60,479 nt of DNA from a virus (IMGVR_UViG_3300036781_000392:1-60479), one strand, 5' to 3'; shown: positions 14,551 through 23,222, numbered from the stretch's first letter. Notes: generated from the sequence alone by a model not told the origin. Numbers and translations: made by a program.

Positions 14551-15843
14551 TTAGGCGGGCGTCGGGCAGCCCGGGTAGTGGCGTCGCACGCCGGACAAGG
14601 TCCGGTGGCTGGCTGGTCTGCCGCAGCCAGGGCATCGCGCATGCGATTGCGGTGCGGTCACGCGGTTCGGGTGTTCGGCCGGCCGCTGACCGGTGGCCAC
14701 CTCGGCGGGCGCGTCCACGGTCAAGGTCAGGCCGGCCGCGGAGATGCCACGGCGGGGCAGGGGCGCGCTGCGCGTGCCGGTGTCCTCGCCGTAGTGGCAG
14801 GAGTCGTCGGTCTCCCGCTGCGAGAACTCAACGTCGTCGCTGCCGCTGTCCTCGTCCTCCGGCTGGTCCTCTTCGCCGTCCGAGTAGTCGAGCCACCGGG
14901 CCTTGTCCGCTGTAGGCACCCAGAGGTAGCGGCCGGAGCGGTGATCCTTGCGCCCAGAGACGAACAGGGACGACATCTCGCCGGTGGCGGCGCCGACGAG
15001 GACCCGGCCGACGGAGTAGGCCGTTTTCGTGCCGTATCCGTCGGGCCCGTCGTCGACGAGGCGCGGGGTCTCCCATTGCAGGTGGACCTTGCCGCAGCCC
15101 GAGGTGCCGATGATTCCGCCGCGGGTGATCTTCCCGTTGGGGCAGGGTCGGCCGTCCGATCCGGCGGCGCTGCAGTGCCACTCGACCAGGACCCGGACGC
15201 CGTTCATGGTGGCCAGGTCGGAGGCGTCGCTGATTTCCTTCCACGTGTATCGAGGGGTCACGAGGTAGTTGGCCCGGTCGATGAGGTGGAAGGTGTTGTC
15301 GTCGGTTATCCAGTTCGCCGTGAGTCCGGCTTCCGCGTGGAGGCGGGAGCGGTGGCGCACGTTGCCCGCCGACGCGTTGTAGTACTGCGCCTCGCACCCA
15401 AGCCCGACGCCGCCGTCGGGCTCCACGGTCACGTCGGGGCGCCTGCGCCGCGTTGTGGCCTTCTCGACGCCGTACCTGAGGCCGGCCCGGTCGCAGGTAC
15501 GGGCGATGAAGTCCTTCGCGGCCTTGTGCTTGTCGGACTCCTCGGCGGTCACCTCGTGCGCGGTGGGCAGGTGGGCGGCCACGTACCGGGTGGTCCCGTC
15601 AGCACCGCGCTGCTTGCGCACCGCCATGTACGGGCTCTTGACCCCGCTCTCCTCGGCCTTGCAGCGCAGCCCGGCGGCGCGGGCCGTGCACATCAGCAGG
15701 TCGCGATCTCGTTCGCCGATGGGGCTGCGGATCTCGTCCCAGATCTGCTCGCTCTCTTCTGGGGTGAGGCCGTCCACGTCGAAGTTCTCGAAGGTGAGGT
15801 TCAGCTTCGTTTGCATTCGGGTGTGGAAGACGGCGTCTGCCAT
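14551..15843 (-). CDS. CoiA-like PD-(D/E)xK nuclease-family protein
   Basis: 430 aa from ATG with AAGGAC upstream. Residues 133-180 (RRRRPDV, then CEAQY, then a run ending LTANWI) match the CoiA-type restriction fold: D137, E151 and Q153 in the right spacing. The second half holds an acidic stretch (about 330-350, EDQPEDEDSGSDD) and ends with a zinc-finger-like CPGCGRPASH with HYPGC. Probably a DNA nuclease linked to recombination or replication. The substrate is unknown. Confidence 0.6.
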   Translation of the reverse strand: MADAVFHTRMQTKLNLTFENFDVDGLTPEESEQIWDEIRSPIGERDRDLLMCTARAAGLRCKAEESGVKSPYMAVRKQRGADGTTRYVAAHLPTAHEVTAEESDKHKAAKDFIARTCDRAGLRYGVEKATTRRRRPDVTVEPDGGVGLGCEAQYYNASAGNVRHRSRLHAEAGLTANWITDDNTFHLIDRANYLVTPRYTWKEISDASDLATMNGVRVLVEWHCSAAGSDGRPCPNGKITRGGIIGTSGCGKVHLQWETPRLVDDGPDGYGTKTAYSVGRVLVGAATGEMSSLFVSGRKDHRSGRYLWVPTADKARWLDYSDGEEDQPEDEDSGSDDVEFSQRETDDSCHYGEDTGTRSAPLPRRGISAAGLTLTVDAPAEVATGQRPAEHPNRVTAPQSHARCPGCGRPASHRTLSGVRRHYPGCPTPA

Positions 15844-15883
15844 GTCGAGTCCTTCCGTGTGAGTCGATCGATGGGTGCGCTGC

Positions 15884-16849
15884 TCAGGCGGCGGTGTCGA
15901 GCCGCTCGGGGTGCCGGTACATCTCTTGCTGCAGGTGCTGCCGTGTGACTCCGATGCGGTCTGCGGCTTGCTCGCAGGTGTGGCCTTGCCGCATGAGTTC
16001 GCGTCCGTCGTGGGCGATCTCGGCGCCGCGGTTGCGGACTTCGGCTCTGGCGTAGGCGGCTTGTCGGCGCTTCTCGGTGACGGTGAGGTTCGCGCGCTCG
16101 GCGACCCACTGGTCGTGGGCGTCTTGGCAGGGCTGGCACATCGGCAGGCGCTGGTTGCGGTGTGTCCAGAAGCCGCGGTCGGTGCCGCAGTAGCCGGTCC
16201 AGTCGGGGCGGGAGGCGGGGTCGTCGATGTCGTCCCAGGCGCCTGCGGGAGGCCAGCCTTCGGCGGTTGCGATGCGGCGAGATTTCGTGCTGGTGCCGGG
16301 GGTGAGGGCGAGCTGCTGAAACACGTGCCGGATTGCGGATGCGGTACGACCGTCTGTTGTTTCGTACCGGGAGTTCGCGATGTGGCTGACGGCTGAGGTG
16401 TCGAGGCCGGCTGCTGCGGCGATTGTGGACGGGCTGTGCCCGAGGACGTACAGGGCTCGAATGCGCCGCTGGGTGCCGGTGGCCGGGCGTTCGGCCAACT
16501 CGTCGAAGTCGCGGGGCTGCACGGCGAGGATGCGGAGGGCCTTTTCGCGCTGGCAGCTCTTGGTGAGCCCGCGGAGGAGGTAGCTGATCGTGGCCGGGGC
16601 GACGTTGGCGCGGCGGGCGATGAGGGCTTGGCTCATCCCGGACGCCGTGAGGGTGTCGATGTGGGCGATGAGCGGTGTGCCGGGGTAGAGGGGGCCTTGT
16701 CCGTTGAGGCGGGCGAGTGCGCGGCGTTTGCATGCGCGGCTGTGGACGGTTGTGCAGAGGGCGCACCGGCATCCGGGCCATGAGCCGTCGGTGGCTCCCC
16801 TGTAGCGGTACTGGGTGCCGTGGTCGGGGAGCTTGCGTTCGGTGGTCAC
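15884..16849 (-). CDS. Large HTH protein of the Streptomyces phage type
   Basis: 321 aa from GTG overlapping the upstream stop (GTGA). Three helix-turn-helix-like segments: SQALIARRANVAPATISYLL (about 72-91), SPSTIAAAAGLDTSAVSHIA (about 138-157) and TCEQAADRIGVTRQHLQQEM (near the end). An N-terminal GTQYRYRGATDG with CRCALC and a central CQPC suggest zinc sites. Likely a DNA-binding regulator or architectural protein. Its targets are unknown. Confidence 0.6.
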   Translation of the reverse strand: MTTERKLPDHGTQYRYRGATDGSWPGCRCALCTTVHSRACKRRALARLNGQGPLYPGTPLIAHIDTLTASGMSQALIARRANVAPATISYLLRGLTKSCQREKALRILAVQPRDFDELAERPATGTQRRIRALYVLGHSPSTIAAAAGLDTSAVSHIANSRYETTDGRTASAIRHVFQQLALTPGTSTKSRRIATAEGWPPAGAWDDIDDPASRPDWTGYCGTDRGFWTHRNQRLPMCQPCQDAHDQWVAERANLTVTEKRRQAAYARAEVRNRGAEIAHDGRELMRQGHTCEQAADRIGVTRQHLQQEMYRHPERLDTAA

Positions 16850-17088
16850 TTGGTCTCCTCTCGGGTGAGTTCGGTCCACAGGTCTGTGAGGTGCTGTTCG
16901 ATGTCGTCCCAGTCGTGGGTGCCGACGCGTGGTGCGGGTGCTGCTGTGAGTTCGCGGCAGGTGCGGAGCTGGTGCCGGAGCCGGGCGATGGCGCGGCGTG
17001 TGCCGCGGATGAGGACGGCGGCGAGGCAGAGCAGGCAGAAGAACTTGAAGAGGTCGAACATCCCGACGGCGACCTCGGTCGGGGTCAT
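16846..17088 (-). CDS. Small membrane protein
   Basis: 80 aa. A hydrophobic segment at residues 11-27 (FDLFKFFCLLCLAAVLI) is followed by a basic, then acidic, cytoplasmic tail. Overlaps neighbours on both sides. Function unknown. Confidence 0.55.
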   Translation of the reverse strand: MTPTEVAVGMFDLFKFFCLLCLAAVLIRGTRRAIARLRHQLRTCRELTAAPAPRVGTHDWDDIEQHLTDLWTELTREETK

Positions 17089-17447
17089 GCGGCCTTCTCC
17101 GTTCCGGTGCCGATCCACGTCCTGCAGAGGCTGCGGTGCACAGTGGCTCGCTTCGACGGGGCTACGCCTGCTGCGCGTATGACTCCGGCGCGGGCTGCGG
17201 CGCCGAATGCGGGTCCCCATTGGGCGGGGCTGACGGGTTCGTCGACGAGTCCTTCGCGGATGAGGTCGGCGGCTTGGAATTCGATGCCGCGGCGGGCCAT
17301 GAGTTCGATGGCGCCTCGGCAGGCGGCGGTCCATCCGATGGGGGTGGCCGTTTCGGCGAGGGCCATGCCGTGGGTTTTGGCGGTCTCGCCGGCTGCCGGG
17401 TTGATGGTGCCGTGGATGGGGTCGGGGAACTGGAGCTGCTGGGTCAC
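17085..17447 (-). CDS. Hypothetical protein
   Basis: 120 aa from GTG behind AGGAG. Helical with ARRGIEFQAADLIREGLVDEP in its middle and a basic end (SKRATVHRSLCRTWIG). The pattern resembles a small winged-helix domain, but this is not certain. Confidence 0.5.
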   Translation of the reverse strand: MTQQLQFPDPIHGTINPAAGETAKTHGMALAETATPIGWTAACRGAIELMARRGIEFQAADLIREGLVDEPVSPAQWGPAFGAAARAGVIRAAGVAPSKRATVHRSLCRTWIGTGTEKAA

Positions 17448-17466
17448 GACGTGGTCTCCTGGTTCT

Positions 17467-17503
17467 GGGCCGCCCTGCCTGCTTCCGACGGGCAGGGCGG
17501 CCC
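17467..17503. terminator. Intergenic hairpin after recT
   Basis: Perfect 13-bp inverted repeat (GGGCCGCCCTGCC at 17467-17479, complement at 17491-17503) between recT and the gene starting at 17447. No T-run. It may attenuate transcription or set the 3' end of the recombination segment. Confidence 0.5.
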
Positions 17504-17517
17504 GAGGCTGGGGTGGG

Positions 17518-18183
17518 TTACGCGGTCTCGCCGCCGGTGAGTTCGGCGATGGACAGCCGCTTGGGCCGCTCCGGCACGACTTCGGCGTGGACGGTGCCTT
17601 CGATTTCTTCGGCGGCGTAGGGCATGCCGTGGAGGACGTCGGCGGCGATGAGGCGGCAGAGTTCGCCGGTGGCGCGGGCGACGAGCATGGTTTGCGGCTG
17701 TTTCTTCCATTCGGCTTTGCCGGTGAGCTGCATCTGTGCGGCGCGTTCGATGGTCCAGCTGACTTCCTGCCAGTTCTCGGCGCCTTTGCGGCGGCCCCGC
17801 ATCACGCAGTGCTCGGGTCCGGAGTCGACGAGCTCAATCTCGTGGCCCTTGTTGAGGACGAGTCCACGCATCGCGTGCGCGCGGAGTGCGGGGGTGCCCT
17901 GGATGATGTCGATCGCCTTGAGGGCGGCCATGGGCTTCAGTCCGAGTTCGTTCCCGGCGAGGATCACCGCGGTGACCTCTTCCGGCTTGCCTTTCAGTTG
18001 GCCGGCGAAGGATGTCTTCGCGATGGACTGGGCGACCTGCGCGGCCTGGCGGGCTTCCTGCGCCCACAGCAGGAGGGCGCTGGTCTCGGGCGTCGCGGGA
18101 AGCTGCTGCGGCTGGTGTGCGGGCTGCTCGTCGGCGACGGCGGGCAGGTCGTTGTTCTCGTCGGGGATGGCGATCTCGGTCAC
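17518..18183 (-). CDS. recT: RecT-family single-strand annealing protein
   Basis: 221 aa from a GTG that overlaps the stop of the exonuclease gene (GTGA). Core RecT signatures are present: LAGNELGLKPMAALKAIDII and ARATGELCRLIAADVLHGMP followed by YAAEE. Together with the upstream RecE-like exonuclease it would anneal 3' single strands for phage recombination, circularisation or repair. Shorter than E. coli RecT mainly at the C-terminus, as in many actinophage versions. Confidence 0.85.
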   Translation of the reverse strand: MTEIAIPDENNDLPAVADEQPAHQPQQLPATPETSALLLWAQEARQAAQVAQSIAKTSFAGQLKGKPEEVTAVILAGNELGLKPMAALKAIDIIQGTPALRAHAMRGLVLNKGHEIELVDSGPEHCVMRGRRKGAENWQEVSWTIERAAQMQLTGKAEWKKQPQTMLVARATGELCRLIAADVLHGMPYAAEEIEGTVHAEVVPERPKRLSIAELTGGETA

Positions 18184-19049
18184 TTCAGGAACTCCTCGGT
18201 GTCGCGGATGGCGGCCCAGGTGGGCAGGTTGATGAAGGGGATGTCGGCGATGGGGCCGGTCCAGTCGGGCCACCGGTCGGCGGCGGTGCACTCGGCGTAG
18301 ATGCGGAGGGCGCGTTCGGCTTTGGCGCGGCCGATGTCGAGGGCCTGCTGGTCGAGCTCCCGCACGGTGATCAGGTACGGGGCGGTCTTCTGCTGGAACA
18401 CGAAGACGAACCGCTGGTCGTCGTCGGGCCGGAGCGTCCCGAGGCCGGCCATGTACCAGGCGGCCTGGAGGTTGTAGCCGTACTCGTGTATCGCCCGGCG
18501 GATGGCCTCTGGGGAGGCGTCCTTGGTGGTCTTGTAGTCGACGGAGAGGGTGAGTCCGGGCAGCTGCTTGAGGTAGTCGACTCGGCCGCGGCACCACTGC
18601 TCGGTTGCCGCGTCCTGCCAGAACAGGGACACCTCGGGGGTGCCGCCCTGGAACAGGCCGCCGATGATGGGGTGTTCGGCGACGCGCTGGGCCATGGCTT
18701 CGGCGGTGGTCCAGTCGCCGGTGAGGATGGGCACCAGGCCACTGGCGCGGGCTTCGTCGCGTGCTTCCCGGGCGGTCTTGCTGCGCCAGTCCGGGAAGTC
18801 GAGGACCTCGAACTGCGGGCCTTCGCCGAGGACGAGGGAGTGCACGGCGTGCCCGAAGTCGAACTCGTCTCGCGGGGCCTGGCCGTGGATGCGGTCGTGC
18901 TGGAACAGGGCCGGGCAGGACGGCGGCAGGAGCTTCTTGGCGCCGGTGGAGGAGAGACTCCTGCCGGGGACCGGGTCCGCGTGGTACGCGGCCTCCGGGA
19001 TGCCCGGGTAGATGCCGGGCTCGGTGACAGTGAAGGTCGGTGCGCTCAT
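18180..19049 (-). CDS. recE: RecE-like 5'-3' exonuclease (PD-(D/E)xK)
   Basis: 289 aa. Motifs in order: FGHAVHSLVLGE (about 65-76), GTPEVSLFW with E139, RVDYL with D158 and SVDYKTTKDAS with D171 and K173, which together form the RecE-type nuclease centre. It degrades one strand of duplex ends and passes the single strand to RecT. Overlaps recT by 4 bp, so the pair is co-translated. Confidence 0.85.
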   Translation of the reverse strand: MSAPTFTVTEPGIYPGIPEAAYHADPVPGRSLSSTGAKKLLPPSCPALFQHDRIHGQAPRDEFDFGHAVHSLVLGEGPQFEVLDFPDWRSKTAREARDEARASGLVPILTGDWTTAEAMAQRVAEHPIIGGLFQGGTPEVSLFWQDAATEQWCRGRVDYLKQLPGLTLSVDYKTTKDASPEAIRRAIHEYGYNLQAAWYMAGLGTLRPDDDQRFVFVFQQKTAPYLITVRELDQQALDIGRAKAERALRIYAECTAADRWPDWTGPIADIPFINLPTWAAIRDTEEFLK

Positions 19050-19267
19050 GCCGCACCGTCCAGCGGCGCGATGTCGATGCCGACCAGTTCGGTGCTGCCC
19101 GCTCCGACCCGGTTGCCGGTGCGGTAGAGCGCGGCGACCTGGAACGGCGTCGCGGCGTCGGTGCCGAGTAGGTAGTGGAGTTTCCCCTCGAAGCTGTCGC
19201 CGGTGGCGACGCGCTCCCTGATGTCGTCGAGGAGGCTGAGGAGCTCCTCGCGGCTCATGTTCTGCAT
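19046..19267 (-). CDS. Small hypothetical protein upstream of recE
   Basis: 73 aa from ATG 19267 with AGGAGAAGG. N-terminal helix (SREELLSLLDDIRERVATG) then a short beta-like part. Overlaps recE by 4 bp. Function unknown. Confidence 0.5.
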   Translation of the reverse strand: MQNMSREELLSLLDDIRERVATGDSFEGKLHYLLGTDAATPFQVAALYRTGNRVGAGSTELVGIDIAPLDGAA

Positions 19268-19292
19268 GTCCTTCTCCTGATGGGTGTGGGGT

Positions 19293-19330
19293 GCCATGCG
19301 CCCCGGCTGGGGGTTGTCGGGGCGCATGGC
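19293..19330. terminator. Intergenic hairpin upstream of the rec block
   Basis: Perfect 13-bp inverted repeat (GCCATGCGCCCCG at 19293-19305, complement at 19318-19330) between the stop at 19375 and the start at 19267. No T-run on either strand. Confidence 0.5.
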
Positions 19331-19374
19331 TGGCGGCGGAGCTGGGGGGTGCTCGACACCGCCGGTTCGTGGGG

Positions 19375-19989
19375 TCAGGCGGCCTTGTGGGACGCGGCGA
19401 TGTTGCGGTCGGTGCCGCAGTGGATGCACGTCTCAAGGCCGCAGTCGCGTCCTGCACGGTGGTCGACGCTGGGTGCCCACGCGTAGCCGTGGCGCAGGAC
19501 GATGGCGTAGATGACGGGGCTGTACGGGGAGCCGTCGTAGTCGGCGTAGGCGCCTGCGTTGAACTCGGCAGCGAAGGCGAGGGCCATCTCGCTGGTGGGC
19601 TGGTCGTGGATGTCGTCCATGCCGGAGATCCAGACGGCCCAGTCCTGGTCCTCGTAGCCGAGGAGCTGCCGGTTCGGTCCGAACAGCGGAGGCTTGGTGG
19701 GGTTGGCGGTGACCTTGGTCGACGTGCCGTCTGCGAGGTTCGTCTGCTGGATCAGTTCGGCTTCGCTGTGTCCGAGTACGCGGCGGACCGTCGGCCCGAT
19801 GGAGGCCTGCAGTGCACCGATCACTTCGGTGCGGGCGGCGTCGGTCAGGTTGTCGCTGAGGGCGACGTGGCAGGCGACGTCCCAGCCGCCGGTTGTGGTT
19901 CGGTAGCCGAACGTCGGTCCGGGCGTGAGGTTGGCGGTGTTGATCGCGGCGGTCCACTCTTCGGTGGAAACGGTCTTGAGGTCAGGCAT
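19375..19989 (-). CDS. Hypothetical protein
   Basis: 204 aa from ATG 19989 with GAAGGAC. Mixed alpha/beta composition, with CGLETCIHCGTDRN near the C-terminus that looks like a zinc knuckle. It stands alone between two hairpins. No family recognised. Confidence 0.55.
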   Translation of the reverse strand: MPDLKTVSTEEWTAAINTANLTPGPTFGYRTTTGGWDVACHVALSDNLTDAARTEVIGALQASIGPTVRRVLGHSEAELIQQTNLADGTSTKVTANPTKPPLFGPNRQLLGYEDQDWAVWISGMDDIHDQPTSEMALAFAAEFNAGAYADYDGSPYSPVIYAIVLRHGYAWAPSVDHRAGRDCGLETCIHCGTDRNIAASHKAA

Positions 19990-20019
19990 GGCTGTCCTTC
20001 TGGGATGCTGGTGGTTGAT

Positions 20020-20044
20020 CCCCGCCAACTAGTCCTTGGCGGGG
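20020..20044. terminator. Intergenic hairpin after the methyltransferase
   Basis: 9-bp perfect stem (CCCCGCCAA, loop CTAGTCC, complement) between the methyltransferase stop (20102) and the next start (19989). It resembles the hairpins at 17467 and 19293. Confidence 0.45.
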
Positions 20045-20101
20045 TGCGTTGTGTGGTGCGCCGGGTCGGCTGGTCTGGTGTCATCCGGCCGGCCCGGCGG
20101 G

Positions 20102-20854
20102 TCAGGCGGCTGGGAGCACGAATGCCGACAGCCGGCGTGCGGCGGCTTCGCAGTAGTCCTCGCGGGCCTCGATCCCGATGGCGCGCCGTCCGGCCTGCCT
20201 TGCGGCGTCCAGCGTGCTGCCGGATCCCGCGAACGGGTCGAGGACCAGGCCTCCCTCGGGGCAGGCGTAGCGAATCAGCGGGTCGAGGACCGGCGCTGGC
20301 TTCTCCGTGGGATGGATCGCGTGGCCTTTCATGGACTTGGCGTGAAGGACCGATCGGGTCATCCGGGTGCCGGTTTCCGTCCACTTGCGCGCGGTCCCGT
20401 AGGCGCCTTGGTGGGCCGGCGGGGTGGTGCGGACAGCTGTGCCGTTTCGGGTTATCTGTTCGGGCGTGGCTGGTACGCGGGGGGTTTCGTGGTGGATGCC
20501 GTTCCAGGCCCCGCGGTACCAGTGCAGGGCATGTTCATGGACGCGCCGGAATCGATCGGTCGCTGAGCCGCTGCCGTTGTGCTTCTCCCACACGACGTCC
20601 TGGCTGAGCTTCCAGTCGGTGAACTGGTCGCGCTGCTGGAGGAACATGCGCATCGACCCGAAGCACCACATGCTGCTGGCGTATTCGGCGACGAGGGCGG
20701 GCCAGCCGTCGGGCCACCGGTCCCAGGCGAGGGACGTTTCGGCGTATGGCGGGTCGGCGACGATCAGGTCGGCCTGCAGCCCAAGGGCGGGCAGGATTTC
20801 CCGCATGCCGCCGAGGTAGAGCGTGACGGTGTCGTCGCGGTAGTAGGGCTCCAT
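20102..20854 (-). CDS. N6-adenine/N4-cytosine DNA methyltransferase
   Basis: 250 aa. Catalytic DPPY at residues 34-37 and the AdoMet loop DPFAGSGST at 206-214, the order of a class beta amino-methyltransferase. KPAPVLDPLIRYACPEGG just before the loop is typical of phage orphan enzymes. Start ATG 20854 forms TGATG with the upstream stop; a GTG one codon earlier sits behind AGGAGG and is as likely. No restriction partner is seen, so it is probably an anti-restriction or regulatory methylase. Confidence 0.85.
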   Translation of the reverse strand: MEPYYRDDTVTLYLGGMREILPALGLQADLIVADPPYAETSLAWDRWPDGWPALVAEYASSMWCFGSMRMFLQQRDQFTDWKLSQDVVWEKHNGSGSATDRFRRVHEHALHWYRGAWNGIHHETPRVPATPEQITRNGTAVRTTPPAHQGAYGTARKWTETGTRMTRSVLHAKSMKGHAIHPTEKPAPVLDPLIRYACPEGGLVLDPFAGSGSTLDAARQAGRRAIGIEAREDYCEAAARRLSAFVLPAA

Positions 20855-21306
20855 CACGCCACCTCCTGGGGCTGGTTGATGCGGGGTACGGGCTGGGTGT
20901 CGGCGAGCGGCGGGACGCCGATCCTGCGGACGTCGCCGTGTTCGAAGCGTTCGGTGATGACCGGGAACTGCAGGGTGCTGGTGTCGATCTCCTGCGTGCG
21001 GGTGACGACGTGTTCGGCGAGGACCTTGGTGTTGAGGCGCCGCGCCATGTCGTCGATCTGCTGCTGCATTCCGGCGACGGTTTCGGCGTGCCGGTCGTCG
21101 ATGCGGTCGAGCGCGGCCTGGAGGTCGGCTTTGTGCTTGAGTGCGGCGTCGAGGTCCGTGGCGGCCTGCATGCCGCGGAGGGTGAGGCCGGTGATCTCGC
21201 GGTCGGACACGACGGCCATGGCCCGGAGTTCCGCGTTCTCGGCTTCGAGTTCGCGGACCCGGTCTATGGCGCGGTGTCGGCCGGTCGCGGTGAGGGTGAG
21301 GCTCAT
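20854..21306 (-). CDS. Coiled-coil protein
   Basis: 150 aa. Residues 12-95 are heptad-rich (RVRELEAENAELRAM and similar). A short C-terminal tail ends in Pro-rich sequence. Coupled to the methyltransferase by TGATG. Function unknown. Confidence 0.55.
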   Translation of the reverse strand: MSLTLTATGRHRAIDRVRELEAENAELRAMAVVSDREITGLTLRGMQAATDLDAALKHKADLQAALDRIDDRHAETVAGMQQQIDDMARRLNTKVLAEHVVTRTQEIDTSTLQFPVITERFEHGDVRRIGVPPLADTQPVPRINQPQEVA

Positions 21307-21635
21307 GCGGCCACCGCCGCGCGGAGTTCGGCTGCGGTGTCTCGGAGCAGCTTGACGGCCTGCTCCTTGCCGGTGTTCCGGTGGGAGCACCAGGCGACGA
21401 TGCTGGGGGCGTCGACGCGGGACGCCAACTCCTTTTCGGCTTCGACGCCTTGCGCCGACCCGGTGTAGCGGGGCGTTTCGTGGAGGGCGATGTTGATCGC
21501 GCCGATGATGTCGACTCGGCAGTTCTTCAGGTTGGTGCCGCCGGCGGCCTGCCGGGTGTCGTACAGGTAGTTCCGGCAGAAACCGTTGGCTTCGACGATG
21601 TCGGCGGCCTTGGCGATGATGTCGGCGGTGTTCAC
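21303..21635 (-). CDS. Hypothetical protein (DUF6197-type pattern)
   Basis: 110 aa from GTG behind GAGGAGG. NTADIIAKAADIVEANGFC, then a middle segment with two Cys, and SIVAWCSHRNTGKEQAVKLL near the end follow the layout of DUF6197-like Streptomyces phage proteins. Assignment is tentative. Role unknown. Confidence 0.5.
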   Translation of the reverse strand: MNTADIIAKAADIVEANGFCRNYLYDTRQAAGGTNLKNCRVDIIGAINIALHETPRYTGSAQGVEAEKELASRVDAPSIVAWCSHRNTGKEQAVKLLRDTAAELRAAVAA

Positions 21636-21829
21636 AGCTCCTCCTCCTCGAGTGCGCGGCGGATCATGCGCCAGGAAGTGCGGCGTCCGGAGTCGCGTTC
21701 GGCGGCGATGCGGTCGTCGATCCAGGCCAGCGGGTCGGGCTTGCGAGCGCGGCGGTTGGCGAGGGTGACGAGGGCGGTCCCGGCGGCTATGAAGCCGACG
21801 GCCGCGTAGATCAGGTGCAGGTAGCTCAC
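21632..21829 (-). CDS. Small single-span membrane protein
   Basis: 65 aa from GTG behind GGAGG. N-terminal membrane helix (about residues 4-24), then a charged tail ending EEEEL. GTGA overlap with the gene downstream. Confidence 0.5.
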   Translation of the reverse strand: MSYLHLIYAAVGFIAAGTALVTLANRRARKPDPLAWIDDRIAAERDSGRRTSWRMIRRALEEEEL

Positions 21830-22035
21830 GGCGTGCCTCCAAGGACTCGGTCGGCCCATTCGTCGAGCGGTTCGACGTATCCGGCGGCGACGGTCGCGGC
21901 GAAGTCCGGGTCGTTGCTGCGGAGTCCCAGGGCGCGGATGAACGCGCCGTCGAGCTGCTGGCGTTGCGGGGCGGGTATCTGGTCGTGGTCGCACAGGAGG
22001 TGGGAGGCGGCGACGGTGTCGGTGCGGGGTGTCAC
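21826..22035 (-). CDS. Small hypothetical protein
   Basis: 69 aa, GTG start overlapping the upstream stop. Helical, acidic, no recognised motif. Confidence 0.5.
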   Translation of the reverse strand: MTPRTDTVAASHLLCDHDQIPAPQRQQLDGAFIRALGLRSNDPDFAATVAAGYVEPLDEWADRVLGGTP

Positions 22036-22223
22036 GCTGCCTCCGTCCGTCGTGCGGCGAGGTGCCGGACGTGCGTGTAGCGGTCGTGGACGGCGGAGAC
22101 GGCGTTGAGGTATCGCTCGATGGACCAGTTCGTGTCGGCGCGGTCGGCGAAGGTCTGCTCGACGCGGACGAGTTCGTCCATCTCTCGGTCGGCGAGGGGG
22201 CGCGGGGCCGTCGCGGCGGTCAT
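22032..22223 (-). CDS. Small hypothetical protein
   Basis: 63 aa with overlaps to both neighbours. Helical and charged (DREMDELVRVEQTFADRAD). No family recognised. Confidence 0.5.
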   Translation of the reverse strand: MTAATAPRPLADREMDELVRVEQTFADRADTNWSIERYLNAVSAVHDRYTHVRHLAARRTEAA

Positions 22224-22528
22224 GAGACGGCCGCCTTCGTCTCGCAGGGGCAGCCGTAGTTGTGCGACTCGGGCGTCTCGCAGCCGTACTTGACCTTGCG
22301 CTCGATGGCGTCCGCCTTCACGCGCAGCTGTTCGGAGGCGTCGCGGCAGGGTCGGAACTTGTCGGGCTCCAGCACCCCGTCGTCCTTGCAGGTCTTCGTC
22401 TCGGCGTCGATTTCGTCGGCGGCCTCTCGCAGCACGGCCGCCTTGACGACGGCGACACCCTTCGCGAAGTCGCTGGTGGCCGCTACCTCCGCAGCGAACA
22501 GGTCGACCAGCTGGTTACGTGCGCTCAT
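22220..22528 (-). CDS. Hypothetical protein with C-terminal Cys motif
   Basis: 102 aa. Long helical N-terminal part. CETPESHNYGCPCETK near the end may bind zinc. Overlaps both neighbours. Confidence 0.5.
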   Translation of the reverse strand: MSARNQLVDLFAAEVAATSDFAKGVAVVKAAVLREAADEIDAETKTCKDDGVLEPDKFRPCRDASEQLRVKADAIERKVKYGCETPESHNYGCPCETKAAVS

Positions 22529-22731
22529 GCGGCCCTCCCGGGCGTCCAGTTCGGGTAGTCGGCGTCGGTGGAGCAGAGTTCGGTGTGATCGAGGAGGACC
22601 AGGTCGTATGCGTAGGCGAGCCGGTCGGACTCGGAGTGGGTGCGTTCACTCGCGGCCTGCAGGGTCTGCCGGGCGATGAGGTCCTGCAGCACGGGCAGGG
22701 GGACGTCGAGGCGGGCGATCGAGGCGGTCAT
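22525..22731 (-). CDS. Small hypothetical protein
   Basis: 68 aa from ATG 22731, overlapping both neighbours. Helical. Ends DADYPNWTPGRAA. No family recognised. Confidence 0.5.
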   Translation of the reverse strand: MTASIARLDVPLPVLQDLIARQTLQAASERTHSESDRLAYAYDLVLLDHTELCSTDADYPNWTPGRAA

Positions 22732-23222
22732 CGGGACGCCTCCGGGGCCTGGTCGGCGGCCGGGCGAATCGCGCCGCGCTGGGCCTTCGACGCAAGGCGC
22801 AGGAGCCAATCGGTCGGGTTCTCCCGGCGGCTCTTCGGGATCGCGTCGTACTCGCGGGCCTTCTTGTTCAGCCACGCGACGACATCGGCGACGGCAACCT
22901 GGCCGCCCTCGCGCCGCTCGCGGGCAAAGGCAGCCACTGCGCCGTCACGGTCGGCTTCCAGCGCGGCGATGCGGTCGAGCAGCCACGGGATGTCGGCGCG
23001 GGCGCGGGCGATGAACTCGCTGTTGCGGTAGGCGGTGGTCTCGTCGCCGCAAAGGACGGCCACGTCGCCGTCTGAGGCGAACCCCTCCTGGAGGGTGACG
23101 CGGGTCCCGCACTCGATCGTGTAGGTGCCGTTCAGGTCTCGGCGGGTTCCCCACGTTCCGGAGCTGGCGGCTTCGGCGCGGGCCCGGATGTCCTGCTCGC
23201 GGTCGGGCCTCTCGGCGGTCAT
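22728..23222 (-). CDS. Streptomyces phage hypothetical protein
   Basis: 164 aa. FIARARADIPWLLDRIAALE is a stretch often seen in small actinophage proteins. A C-terminal segment (WLNKKAREYDAIPKSRRENP) may bind nucleic acid. Overlaps neighbours by 4 bp. Unknown role. Confidence 0.55.
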   Translation of the reverse strand: MTAERPDREQDIRARAEAASSGTWGTRRDLNGTYTIECGTRVTLQEGFASDGDVAVLCGDETTAYRNSEFIARARADIPWLLDRIAALEADRDGAVAAFARERREGGQVAVADVVAWLNKKAREYDAIPKSRRENPTDWLLRLASKAQRGAIRPAADQAPEASR

